Of a stretch of 36,458 nt of DNA, positions 15,514 to 24,171 are shown piece by piece. The first letter of the stretch is position 1, and every line of letters starts with the position of its first letter. The position numbers and the translations under genes are program-made. The notes beneath the pieces were generated by a model. That model was not told the DNA's origin and did no database searches. It saw only the letters and a list, made by a program, of their open reading frames with translations. The stretch covers positions 1 to 36,458 of the IMG/VR virus record IMGVR_UViG_3300044615_002187, one strand, 5' to 3'. The stretch is from a virus.

Positions 15514-18500
15514 ATGAGCCTGAAGCATCTTTTCTCGGAAGCATTAACTGACCCGTCTCGGCGCGAAGCCGTAATGCAGCTGTATCCAGCTGTAGATTTT
15601 GATGCCCCGGGAATGCCGCCGCCGGGGCCAGACTTTGTAAAACACGCCATCGACCTCGGCGACGGTATAGATGAATCGGAGCTCAAGAAAAAGAAACAGC
15701 TGCCGATTAACAAGGAGCTAGATTACAAAAATCTGGATTACTTGTACCGGCAAGCTATGTATGAGCCATCGTTCTCGATAAAGGTGGCTAGCAAGCGCGG
15801 TACGTTTGATTCGCAGTGGCTGCCGGGTCACATAATTGGCGACATGTCCTCGGACGATCCGATAGTACACGGTCCAAAGCCCGCTAAGGTCATGCTTGTT
15901 GGCAAGATGCCGGGGCCGGATAACATCAAAAGCCGTGATGCGATGGCGAGCCGCGGAATGCAGCCATTTATTGCGGCCATGCACGAGGCCGGAGTATCTC
16001 ACAAAGAGTACGCAAAGTGGTACGTGACGTTTGCGTGTAAATTCACCTCCGGCGACGCTGAGAATGAAACTATTCAGGCGTCGTGGCTCAAGGACTGCGC
16101 GCCTATACTGGCGCAAGAACTTCGGCTTGTAAAACCGGATTACATTCTTTGTTTTGGCGCAGATGCTGTTAAAGCTGTTTTGGGTTCTAGCGTAAAATTA
16201 AACGGCCGCGTGGTTACTTTAAAGGTGCCAATGCCAGACGGTTCCGAGCATGAAATTCAAGTCATGTCTTCGTTACATCCGGCGTTTGTCGCGATGAAAT
16301 CCGACGCCGCTGTAAATGTTGAATTTGGCGATCAAATAAAACGTTTCGTTGCGCTGGTTAATGGCGTGTCAGTAGCTAAAGAAGTTGTGGATCATGCCGA
16401 GGTATACACGGAAGATGCGTTACGTGAAATTGTAGACGCGATGATTGCTGACCCAGATCCCAACGCAAACATTATCGCGTTGGACTGTGAGTGGCACGGC
16501 GAGTACCCGACTGAGCCAGGAGCGTATTTGCGCACGATCCAGTTGTCTAATAAAGACAAATGGGCGCGGACAGTTGTGCTTCGTTACGAAAGTGGCGCAG
16601 AGGCGTTTCGGCCAAATCTAGACGCGGCACGTAAACAGCTTTTACGGTTGCTGAAAAGCACAGATAAGCGGCACGTGCGGGTTGGCGGGCACTTTCTCAG
16701 AGCTGATCTTCCGTGGCTCATTGATTTTGGCGTCGACGTACGTGACGAGTACGCCCCAGATCCGGATGTAAATGAACGGACAAAGGGCGGCTGGGATACG
16801 AGCCTGCTGTATCACGCGTATAACGAGACGGCTAAATATGCGTTGGACGACTGCGTTATGCGATTCACATCTGCGCCGACTTATTGGGAGCGGCTGTATA
16901 GCTGGAAAAAGAGCTATTGCGGTTTGCAGAAAATTAAACCAGATCAGCTGGGCGGATACGGTGAGTGCCCGAGCCACGTGCTACATCCGTACGCCAATTA
17001 CGACGTAGATGTCACGCGGCGTATTATGATGCATTTTTACGGCACAAACGGGCACAACGGGCATGTTGCTTGTGACGCCAACGGTAATGACTGCTGGCTT
17101 CCGTATTGGACAGCGCATCGGGCATCGTTAGCGTTTCTTGAAATGGAAATGACAGGACTCGTTATCGATAAAGATCGAACTGACGAGCTTACGAACTTGT
17201 TTATGGCGGAGCAGGAAAAACTTTTGGCTGAGGTGCGGTCCGAGCTAAACTGGCCTGACTTCAATCCTAAGTCGCATCCGCAGTTGGCTATTGCGCTATT
17301 CGGGCGTAAATTCGCAAAGAACTTTACCAATGCGGTTACTATTCCTGATGACGCAAATCTTTTAAATCTGACGCCGGTCAAAACAACCGGTAAGCGCCCG
17401 AAGCTGTGGCGCGAAATTGATGACGCCGCACGGAAAAAATCTCCGCCAAGTACGGACAAGGAAAGTCTTGGTATTTTGGGGCACGCAAATGCCACAGCGG
17501 CCAAAATACGCGATTACAAATTCATTGCGCAGGTACTACAATCCGTGCTGCGCGTACCCAACGTTACGGATGACGGAGCATTTGAAACAGATGAGAACGG
17601 CAATTACTCGTATGAAAAAGGCCTTGTTGGCAGCGTGCACGCCGACGGTAAGGTACGCACTCACTTGTTTCAGACAAAAGAAACCGGCCGCGCGTCCAGC
17701 TCCCGGCCGCCATTACAGAACCTCAGCTCGAAGCGCGAAGACGACTACCGTAGAATTCTCGGCAGCTCGTACACACATCCGGTCCGCTCGGTACTTAAAG
17801 TCCCGGATGGGTGCGTTGGGATCGAGACCGACCTCACTGGTGCGGAACTGGCGGTACTAGCTTGGTTGTCGCAAGATCGGAATATGATTGATCATGTCCG
17901 GCGTAACAATTTGCCGGAAGATCACCCAGACCATTACGACATCCACTCGAGGCAGGCGGTTAAAACTTTTGCATTGTCAGGGGTTGAGCCGACAAAGACC
18001 GGCATGAAAAACGCCGGCAAAAAAGGTTTACGTGTAGCTGCTAAAAATGTGAATTTCGGTATTCCGTATGGACGCGGTGCCGAAGCTATTGCACGGCAGT
18101 GTAAAGAAGAAGGTGTCGACGTCACGGCAGCCGAGTGCCAGGCGATGATCGATGCCTACTTTGACTCGTATCCAGGGACGTACGAATTCCTGGAAGCGTG
18201 TAAAGAACGGTCGCAGAAGCCGGGCTGGATCGTAGGCCCGTATGGCCGTATGCGACGCTTTACGCGGCCGTTTGACAATGATCGCGCCACTATTGCCGAG
18301 CAGCAGCGGCAGGCGCAAAACTTCCCGATTCAGGGCGGAGTTGCCGACGCTGTTTCGATAGCGTTGGCTAACTTCATGAAATATCGAAATGACCACCCAG
18401 AAATTCAATACGATATTGCGCTTCAAATACATGACGCAATTGTTCTTATCGCGCCTATCGAGCATGCCGAGATTGTGTACAAGGAAGTCGTTCCGAAGTG

Positions 18501-18666
18501 CATGATTGATGAAGTTCCGTTTTGGCCGCGTTTTTTGGACGGGCGACCGATACCTGTTCCAGAGCCGTATCATTTCGGCGCTTCACGCGAAGTCTTTGTG
18601 CACTGGGGCGAACCACTTAAGCCCAAAGACGCTGCAAAAATCGGCATGGATTGGCTCGAAGAGTAG
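15514..18666 (+). CDS. Family A DNA polymerase with N-terminal uracil-DNA-glycosylase-like domain
   Basis: A 1050-residue fusion. Residues about 122-285 resemble family 4 UDG (VGKMPG 129-134, C175 and C195, FGADAVKAVLG, SLHPA 253-257). The 3'-5' exonuclease domain shows D324/E326, D398 and YANYD (493-497). The polymerase domain spans about 540-1040: TGRASS, motif A D773 with E778, motif B R840-K844-F848-Y852, and motif C LQIHDA with D974. In the UDG part the Glu of the usual GEAPG is replaced (GKMPG) and the N-terminal Cys pair of the iron-sulphur cluster is absent, so glycosylase activity is doubtful. Motif C has Ala where Glu is usual (HDA, not HDE). Residues 1-120 are unassigned. It is the likely replicative polymerase of the phage. 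Confidence 0.92.
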   Translation: MSLKHLFSEALTDPSRREAVMQLYPAVDFDAPGMPPPGPDFVKHAIDLGDGIDESELKKKKQLPINKELDYKNLDYLYRQAMYEPSFSIKVASKRGTFDSQWLPGHIIGDMSSDDPIVHGPKPAKVMLVGKMPGPDNIKSRDAMASRGMQPFIAAMHEAGVSHKEYAKWYVTFACKFTSGDAENETIQASWLKDCAPILAQELRLVKPDYILCFGADAVKAVLGSSVKLNGRVVTLKVPMPDGSEHEIQVMSSLHPAFVAMKSDAAVNVEFGDQIKRFVALVNGVSVAKEVVDHAEVYTEDALREIVDAMIADPDPNANIIALDCEWHGEYPTEPGAYLRTIQLSNKDKWARTVVLRYESGAEAFRPNLDAARKQLLRLLKSTDKRHVRVGGHFLRADLPWLIDFGVDVRDEYAPDPDVNERTKGGWDTSLLYHAYNETAKYALDDCVMRFTSAPTYWERLYSWKKSYCGLQKIKPDQLGGYGECPSHVLHPYANYDVDVTRRIMMHFYGTNGHNGHVACDANGNDCWLPYWTAHRASLAFLEMEMTGLVIDKDRTDELTNLFMAEQEKLLAEVRSELNWPDFNPKSHPQLAIALFGRKFAKNFTNAVTIPDDANLLNLTPVKTTGKRPKLWREIDDAARKKSPPSTDKESLGILGHANATAAKIRDYKFIAQVLQSVLRVPNVTDDGAFETDENGNYSYEKGLVGSVHADGKVRTHLFQTKETGRASSSRPPLQNLSSKREDDYRRILGSSYTHPVRSVLKVPDGCVGIETDLTGAELAVLAWLSQDRNMIDHVRRNNLPEDHPDHYDIHSRQAVKTFALSGVEPTKTGMKNAGKKGLRVAAKNVNFGIPYGRGAEAIARQCKEEGVDVTAAECQAMIDAYFDSYPGTYEFLEACKERSQKPGWIVGPYGRMRRFTRPFDNDRATIAEQQRQAQNFPIQGGVADAVSIALANFMKYRNDHPEIQYDIALQIHDAIVLIAPIEHAEIVYKEVVPKCMIDEVPFWPRFLDGRPIPVPEPYHFGASREVFVHWGEPLKPKDAAKIGMDWLEE

Positions 18667-18669
18667 GTC

Positions 18670-18697
18670 TGGACTTCTGATTTCTGTGTGGTAGAGT
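18670..18697 (+). promoter_or_regulatory. Possible sigma70-type promoter before the 457-aa protein
   Basis: TGGACT (18670-18675) and TAGAGT (18692-18697) are separated by 16 bases, with a TG one base before the second box like an extended -10. It lies in the only sizeable gap (72 bases) of the replication region and before a gene that has its own terminator. Boxes are imperfect and phage promoters may differ. Confidence 0.3.
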
Positions 18698-18738
18698 ACC
18701 TCTGTTGGTTGGTTTTTTCACTTCAAGGGTTTTTTTCT

Positions 18739-20112
18739 ATGGCACGTTTTCCTGGTCAGAATCTTGCTTCCTTTGGTACGCCGCAACAGGCAAATGGTGG
18801 AGATGGCAAGAGACGCTTTTGTTACGGTAAGCAGCGGAATGTTGTTATTGTCGGCGGTAAGAAAATGCTGGACGAGGGCCTGTGCCTTCGTCTTCTGCCG
18901 ACGTATGTGAGTGATCAGAGTGGTCGTCCGGTTATCGGCGCAGGCGGTGCTCCTGTGCTGAGCACCTTCCGCGAGGACGGCGGCTTTGGTGACTGGTCAC
19001 GCACGTACGAGTGCGTGTCGTGGTTCGGCCAGCCGGGTCTGCACTTCATTGTGTGGGACGGTAATCCGGCCGTTAATCGTTACGAGAGTCCGGTATGGCT
19101 GCTTTATCGGGCGGCTTACAAGAACAAGGAAACGCCGAATGTCGGCCCCTTGTTCTGTGATCTGCTTAATCGCGCAGCTGGCTTTCAGCAGCAGACGCAT
19201 GTCGGTTCGCTGAAGCGTCCTGAGCAGATTCTGTTCGTGAGTGCGACGCAGCTTTACAACAAGCCTGATCGCACTCCTGGATTTGGCTGCCTCGACTTGG
19301 CTGATCAGAAGGAAAACAACGCGCGTATCTTCGGATTTAAGAAGACCGCGGCTGAAAGCCTTCTGAATGCGCTTCAGGTTCAGGGTGCCGACGGGCAGTA
19401 TTTGTGCGGCGACATGCTGAGCTCTGGGCCGGCGAAGCTCGTAACCGTCATCTCGAAGTCCTACGGCGTAACGGCGCATCCCAAGCCGCCGCGACCGTTG
19501 GCCGTTTCGAGTGCGGGGCCTGATTATTTGTATGTGCCGCCGTACGCCATCGCTGCCAATAATCCGGCAGAGACGGTTGTCGTCGGCAAGCCCAATCCGT
19601 CGCCAGACGGTAAGATGTCCGGCGAACAGCACTGGGTCGTGTTGCACGACACGTACAACGGCAACACTGTGCCGTTCGGTAATTACGAGAAAAAGATTGC
19701 AACGGCTAACTGCACGTTCGATGAAATGATGCACGTGCCCAGTTTCGAAGAGCAGGCTGATCTGATGGCTGATTCGTTTCCTCGCGAAGCTCTCGACTTC
19801 GCTTGGCGTGATCATCCGGAGTATCTCCGGTATCTGCGTCGCGGTACCACAACAGTGGAAGCACCGCGTACGCAGTTTCAGCCACAGCAGGCGTTCACGC
19901 CGCCTACGGGCGTGCCGCAAGCTGTAGCTGCAGCGGCGTCTGTTCAAGCAGCTGCAGTGCCGGAGGAAATTGATCCGGAAATGGAAGCGGCGTTTTCGCA
20001 GCTGCAGGGCGGTGTAAAACCAGCGGCGGCGCAACGTGCTACGAACGACATCGTGGCCGAGGCGCGAGCTCGCGCGCAGGCTGCCATGCAGGCTGGTCGT
20101 CGTAACGGCTGA
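18739..20112 (+). CDS. Abundant-looking protein next to UvsX; candidate ssDNA-binding protein
   Basis: ATG 18739 is taken (AAGGG about 11 bases upstream); the frame to 18688 only adds leader-like sequence. The 457-residue product has a globular part to about 375 and an Ala/Gln/Pro-rich tail (QPQQAFTPPTG, Ala-rich, ending in a helical ARARAQAAMQAGRRNG). The codons are strongly biased to CGT, GGT and CTG/CTT, as expected for high expression, and the gene is bounded by a possible promoter and a strong terminator. Phage ssDNA-binding proteins are abundant and lie beside recombinase genes, and the segment NNARIFGFKKTAAESLLNAL loosely recalls gp32-type proteins. There is no acidic tail and no zinc site, so this is inference only. 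Confidence 0.78.
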   Translation: MARFPGQNLASFGTPQQANGGDGKRRFCYGKQRNVVIVGGKKMLDEGLCLRLLPTYVSDQSGRPVIGAGGAPVLSTFREDGGFGDWSRTYECVSWFGQPGLHFIVWDGNPAVNRYESPVWLLYRAAYKNKETPNVGPLFCDLLNRAAGFQQQTHVGSLKRPEQILFVSATQLYNKPDRTPGFGCLDLADQKENNARIFGFKKTAAESLLNALQVQGADGQYLCGDMLSSGPAKLVTVISKSYGVTAHPKPPRPLAVSSAGPDYLYVPPYAIAANNPAETVVVGKPNPSPDGKMSGEQHWVVLHDTYNGNTVPFGNYEKKIATANCTFDEMMHVPSFEEQADLMADSFPREALDFAWRDHPEYLRYLRRGTTTVEAPRTQFQPQQAFTPPTGVPQAVAAAASVQAAAVPEEIDPEMEAAFSQLQGGVKPAAAQRATNDIVAEARARAQAAMQAGRRNG

Positions 20113-20131
20113 TTTATAGCCGCAAATTCGT

Positions 20132-20171
20132 GGATGGGGGCCTGCGTAAGTAGGCCCCCATCCCTTCTTTT
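20132..20171 (+). terminator. Rho-independent terminator
   Basis: A perfect 12-bp stem GGATGGGGGCCT (20132-20143) with AGGCCCCCATCC (20152-20163) encloses an 8-base loop and is followed by the pyrimidine-rich CTTCTTTT. It ends the transcript of the 457-aa protein 20 bases after its stop. The UvsX gene starts 20 bases later, so it needs readthrough or a promoter not visible here. Confidence 0.85.
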
Positions 20172-20191
20172 CATCAAACCACGAGGATACT

Positions 20192-21562
20192 ATGGCTCGA
20201 CGTAAGAAATCTGATTTTGAAGCGCCGGTTGATCTGACAAGTCATCCGGGCGAACACCCTGTGATTACTGAGATTCTCAAGGCTACTGCGGAAGAAAACG
20301 ATCCGCTTATCGGTCTGCCTTTGCCGGCTTTGTCTGCACGGTATTTGCTGCAAAGCAATATCTTCCCGCTGTCGCGGTTCACCCAGCTTCGCGGCGAGTT
20401 TAGTGCTGGTAAGTCAGCCATGCTAGTTGAGATCATGCGCTGGTTTACGATCTATGGCGGCGGCGGTGTCATGATTGACACGGAGAACAAAGGCAGCCGC
20501 AGCATGATCGACGGCCTGTTCGGGCACAATCCCGAATACATGAAGCGCGCTGTTGTTGTAAAAGCGGCCAGCGTCGAGGAGTGGCAGAAGAAGTACATCA
20601 GTCTTTGCCAGCTTATTCACAAGCAAGCTGACAATGGCGGCGATGTTTATCCGATGTGCATCGGCGTCGATTCGATTAGCGCTGTCGAGGTCGAGCGCCG
20701 CGTTGAAAAGGTGGCGGACGAGGGTCATGCTGCTGCAGGCCATCCGTATTTGGCTCGCAATCTTTCTGATTTTATGCGTACGGCGTTAATTCCTACGCTT
20801 CGGCACTATCCGATTGCTTTCGTGGCGACAAACCACTTGAAAGAAGAAATCAATCAGATGGGTTTCGGTGCGCCAAAGAAGTACGCACCCGGCGGCGCGA
20901 GCTTGGATTATTACCCGACGTTGATTATCGACATGGAGCGCGTGTCGAAAAAGCTGGTCGAAAAGAACGGCCAGGAAGGTCAGCAAGTCCGCATGATCGC
21001 GACCAAGAACAATCTTGGCGCTCCTGGCCGGCGTGTAATTGTTAATTTGATGTGGTATCCGAAAACTATCACATATGTCGACGAGACCAACGAAAAGCGG
21101 TACAAGACGCAGCAGCATCATTTCTGGGACTGGCATACGGCCACGACGAGGCTGCTTCTTGACTTGCAGGATCCAGAGCGTAAGCCGCAACCAGGCCACG
21201 ATCCGAAGCTTGCAGAAATCATGAAGCAGGTTTGCGACCTCGAGTACAAGCACGGCACAAAAAATCAGGACGTGCCGCTTGTTTATTCAAACGCGCTGGG
21301 CATTTCCAAGCAGGATGCCGTTCCTGAGGTGGAAATCTCAATGATGATCGAAGAAAACAAGAAGGTGTGCGGGTTGCTGCACGGGCTTCTTGGCATTAAT
21401 GAGTACGCTGTCTGCGATCCTGCTGTTAAATATCGCGAGCAGGTGATTGCACACATGAAAGAACAGCAGACGACTGACAATCCAGAGCTCATGGCAGCTT
21501 CTGGTTCTTTGGACGATATTCTTTCAAACGAGCTCGATCCCCTTGGGCAGTTTTCGGAGTAA
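20192..21562 (+). CDS. uvsX: UvsX/RecA-like recombinase
   Basis: GAGG stands before the ATG. The 456-residue protein has Walker A GEFSAGKS (68-75), the strand-ending MIDTENK segment (94-100), Walker B MCIGVDS (D160) and a sensor strand VATNHL. The DNA-loop region follows with APKKYAPGGASLDYYPTLI, the part corresponding to RecA L2/GGxALKFYAS. UvsX/RecA forms filaments on ssDNA and performs strand exchange, feeding ends made by SbcCD into D-loops. T4 UvsX has about 391 residues, so the present protein has an extra C-terminal region (about 345-456) of unknown function ending in acidic SGSLDDILSNELDPLGQ. Confidence 0.9.
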   Translation: MARRKKSDFEAPVDLTSHPGEHPVITEILKATAEENDPLIGLPLPALSARYLLQSNIFPLSRFTQLRGEFSAGKSAMLVEIMRWFTIYGGGGVMIDTENKGSRSMIDGLFGHNPEYMKRAVVVKAASVEEWQKKYISLCQLIHKQADNGGDVYPMCIGVDSISAVEVERRVEKVADEGHAAAGHPYLARNLSDFMRTALIPTLRHYPIAFVATNHLKEEINQMGFGAPKKYAPGGASLDYYPTLIIDMERVSKKLVEKNGQEGQQVRMIATKNNLGAPGRRVIVNLMWYPKTITYVDETNEKRYKTQQHHFWDWHTATTRLLLDLQDPERKPQPGHDPKLAEIMKQVCDLEYKHGTKNQDVPLVYSNALGISKQDAVPEVEISMMIEENKKVCGLLHGLLGINEYAVCDPAVKYREQVIAHMKEQQTTDNPELMAASGSLDDILSNELDPLGQFSE

Positions 21563-21568
21563 TTCGCC

Positions 21569-22135
21569 TTGGGTAACCGAGAAGAATTCTTCGACAACCT
21601 GTTCGGCGACAGTACGCCAGCTGCCGAGGATATAAAACGACTTCGGCAGCTGGCGTATGAAGAGCGCGTAATTAAACGCGTGTTCACCGAGTGCGGCATT
21701 CGTATGAATGGCTGGGGTCGGCTGGCTAACGATTGCCGCGATAAGACTGAACAGCACAAGCTGAATTTTAGCTGGTTCAACGCAACGTATAACGCGTTCC
21801 CAGCTATTTTGATTGGTCGGCGTGTGCCATATATGCACAAAATCGTCCTGCCCGATTTGTTCAAGCCAGCGCCGAAAAACAGGCTTGTAAAAGCCATAGC
21901 GAAAGAGCTGGCGCGCAACGAAATCGATATAGCCAAAGACAGATACGTGTTCGTATTTCCGATCGTAAAGACGGCTTTTTGCGCACACAGTCTCAGTCGT
22001 TTTGGCGAAGAACGGCCGGCTGACGGCTTTCGGTCGCAGTTCGTTTTGCGACCTTCGGGCGACACGCGTTTGTTGATCGTAGAGCCGTTAAAGACGCTTT
22101 GTAATGCTATTGGCTCGGAGTGGTATTCCGTATAA
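21569..22135 (+). CDS. Unknown protein after UvsX (188 aa)
   Basis: It starts with TTG at 21569, supported by GGAG (21556-21559) 9 bases upstream, and begins 6 bases after the UvsX stop. The basic protein includes a helical N-terminal half (EDIKRLRQLAYEERVIKRVF) and the segment RRVPYMHKIVLPDLFKPAPKNRLVKAIAKEL. No motif is recognised. Basic charge and placement directly behind the recombinase suggest a nucleic-acid or recombinase accessory role; this is inference. Confidence 0.72.
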   Translation: MGNREEFFDNLFGDSTPAAEDIKRLRQLAYEERVIKRVFTECGIRMNGWGRLANDCRDKTEQHKLNFSWFNATYNAFPAILIGRRVPYMHKIVLPDLFKPAPKNRLVKAIAKELARNEIDIAKDRYVFVFPIVKTAFCAHSLSRFGEERPADGFRSQFVLRPSGDTRLLIVEPLKTLCNAIGSEWYSV

Positions 22136-22147
22136 ACTGCGAATACC

Positions 22148-23299
22148 ATGCGGTCGTTTAAAAAACAACGCAGCATCTTCGTGCCGGTCACGGCGCTTTC
22201 TTTCGCGCAATCTCAAGAGCAGGATTGCGTAGATTTAATTGCTCGGCGTAGCGCCAACACCGAGCTTGTACCGCTATCCGACGTAGAGCAGTTAACGCTG
22301 ACCGCGGCTGGCAAACTGGTAGAGAACGGCTACAGGTTCAACATACTTGGGTTCATGGCTGTGTGTGACGCCATTGTGCCTGGGCTTCATCGCGTGTTCA
22401 GCGAGTTGTCCGGTGAGTCGCCGTCCAAGTTATTGGATGTAGACGCATATAACCTGCCAGCCGCGGTCAGCATATATAACGAAGCATTACGCGTACGGTT
22501 TGAGAGCATGCGGGAACGGAGTTTGCTAGTAGATCACAGTAGCCGCATAGTGGACGGGTTTCTCGGACTAAACCACAAGCTCCTCGACAATGCTGTCTTT
22601 CTTGAGGTTATCCAGAATGCCCGGGCTGCCCGATCTGACGAGACAAATTTCTATCGGGCAGAGCTTGTAGGCCGCGAGCTGCGGGTGTATATTCTCGACC
22701 CGGCTACGCGGCGCACGGACATACATCCAAACTCTGAGCATGTATTTGCGTCAGGGTGGTACTTCTGCAACCGCGAAGACTCGGGAAATTCTGTGCGGGC
22801 TATCCCGTGTCTATACACACGATTTGGCGTAGCAATTCGTCTCGAGAAGTCGAAGAATCGGCTAGCGCACGTTGGCACAGATCTAACCGGTAGAGCGGAG
22901 CGACTGGTCAGCCGAATATTTAGTCAGGCGATCGACATGGAGGTCGTAGCGCGGCGAGTGGCCATGCTGACGGCATTCAAGCTTGGCTTTACAGATAAAA
23001 AACCAGAGTTCGATGCCGTAGTTAAAAAGTGGACAACATATCTTGTGAGCTTTGGGCTGTCTAAAGATATTGCCAAAACAATCGTGCGTAATGCTGCTGT
23101 TGTTGGCGCAGACACAGAGCCGCGAAACCCGTTAGACATATTTACAGACAAAGTACTTGTTGAGCGGAGCGGCTATGACCTGGTTTGTTCTGTTTTAAAG
23201 CACGCTAGGAACCAGCCGACACACGTCAGAGAAAATATTCAAACCGTCGGCCTGTCTCTTCTATTGCCGACGACTAAAAAACAGTTTGGTAGTGTTTGA
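22148..23299 (+). CDS. DUF932-like phage/plasmid protein
   Basis: 383 residues. The pattern of the DUF932 family can be followed: a segment DHSSRIVDGFLGLNHKLLDNA (129-149) in the place of the usual SDRY...LDN part, then GWYFCNREDSGNSVRAIPCLYTRFGVAI (203-230) in the place of SNSEVG...RLVC(T)NG, then HVG at 241-243. DUF932 proteins are widespread in phages and plasmids without a settled function. The match is by eye and the key residues differ, so the call is tentative. There is no clear Shine-Dalgarno before the ATG, and the start could be slightly further downstream. It precedes another family frequent in mobile elements. Confidence 0.72.
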   Translation: MRSFKKQRSIFVPVTALSFAQSQEQDCVDLIARRSANTELVPLSDVEQLTLTAAGKLVENGYRFNILGFMAVCDAIVPGLHRVFSELSGESPSKLLDVDAYNLPAAVSIYNEALRVRFESMRERSLLVDHSSRIVDGFLGLNHKLLDNAVFLEVIQNARAARSDETNFYRAELVGRELRVYILDPATRRTDIHPNSEHVFASGWYFCNREDSGNSVRAIPCLYTRFGVAIRLEKSKNRLAHVGTDLTGRAERLVSRIFSQAIDMEVVARRVAMLTAFKLGFTDKKPEFDAVVKKWTTYLVSFGLSKDIAKTIVRNAAVVGADTEPRNPLDIFTDKVLVERSGYDLVCSVLKHARNQPTHVRENIQTVGLSLLLPTTKKQFGSV

Positions 23300-23319
23300 T
23301 TAGCGCAAAGGAGAAATCT

Positions 23320-24171
23320 GTGGAAGCGCAAATTAGTACGACCCCGGCGACAATTATTGACGTAACCAATCTGCACAGCAATTTGCAGAATGTGATTACA
23401 CGCGTAACAGAGCTCGTCACGGAGCAGCACGCGGCAAATATCATGGCTATGTGGCGTGTTGGCGAACTATTAACCGAGATTGACAACAATCCGGACGCCT
23501 ATCTAACAGAGGCGCAAAAAACTCAACATGTAAATCCATCAGCTCTTTTGTTTCAGGCTTTCCATAAGGTGTATACGCCGGATTCTTTTAATGTGTCCCG
23601 GCAGCTGTACGAGAATTATCCAAACAAGGATGCTATTCAGGGGCTAATTAATTTGCGGTGCCCGGCGCGACCAAATTGGCGTGTGACTGCTTCTCACGTT
23701 CAGCTGCTGCTCACTGTATCTGACCCAGACCAGCGTAAGGTGCTGGAGGACCGGTGCGCCAAGCAGGCCTACACCACGAAAGCTTTAGCCGTAGAGCTGA
23801 GCGAAATTCGCGGAGAGCCTAAGAAGACTGAACGAGCTCCGTCAGCGCCAAAGGGGCTTAAGCAGCGAGTATACGACCTGCTCGAGCATCAGCGGAAGTT
23901 CATAACCCGGTCTGAAAAACTTTGGGTAGAGGACGACGGGCTATACGACGCGCTTATGAATTCGCCGGCGGATGAGATTACTGAAACTATCCGCGGCTAC
24001 ATGGCTGAAGTAGCTGAAAATTTCTTCAAGATGCAGGAGATCATTGATACGCATCAAGCGCTCTGTAAGAAATTTGACGCGCATTTTAATTCAGAGGAGG
24101 ATGAGTCTGAGGAAGAAGTAGATGCCGGCGACCACGAATCCCGGCACAAGCAGAAAGGTATTACACGATGA
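23320..24171 (+). CDS. DUF1016/YhcG N-terminal-like DNA-interacting protein
   Basis: GTG 23320 is chosen because AAAGGAG lies 6 bases upstream; the TTG at 23296 overlaps the previous gene. The 283-residue product shows the order typical of the YhcG N-terminal winged-helix family. An opening helix ends MWRVGELLTEI (44-54), DSFNVSRQLYENYP follows (88-101), then NWRVTASHVQLLLTVSDPDQRK (119-140) and a helix CAKQAYTTKALAVELSEI (149-166). The nuclease domain of full-length YhcG is absent. A long helical C-terminal part and a very acidic stretch (EEDESEEEVDAGD) take its place. It probably binds DNA as regulator or partition-like factor, which is inference. Confidence 0.72.
   Translation: MEAQISTTPATIIDVTNLHSNLQNVITRVTELVTEQHAANIMAMWRVGELLTEIDNNPDAYLTEAQKTQHVNPSALLFQAFHKVYTPDSFNVSRQLYENYPNKDAIQGLINLRCPARPNWRVTASHVQLLLTVSDPDQRKVLEDRCAKQAYTTKALAVELSEIRGEPKKTERAPSAPKGLKQRVYDLLEHQRKFITRSEKLWVEDDGLYDALMNSPADEITETIRGYMAEVAENFFKMQEIIDTHQALCKKFDAHFNSEEDESEEEVDAGDHESRHKQKGITR

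Noticed and set aside
15860-16380. Reading the UDG-like region as a separate stand-alone glycosylase gene.
   Set aside because: The frame is continuous with the exonuclease and polymerase domains and no internal start with ribosome site or frameshift is evident.
18997-20034. A long open frame on the minus strand (345 codons) opposite the 457-aa gene.
   Set aside because: It is rich in Arg, Leu, Cys and His without domain pattern, as expected from the complement of a codon-biased gene, and has no independent gene context.
21283-22191. Minus-strand open frame of 302 codons across UvsX end and the next gene.
   Set aside because: It crosses two well-supported + strand genes, has low-complexity Ser/Arg/Cys content and no ribosome binding site. 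Shadow frame.
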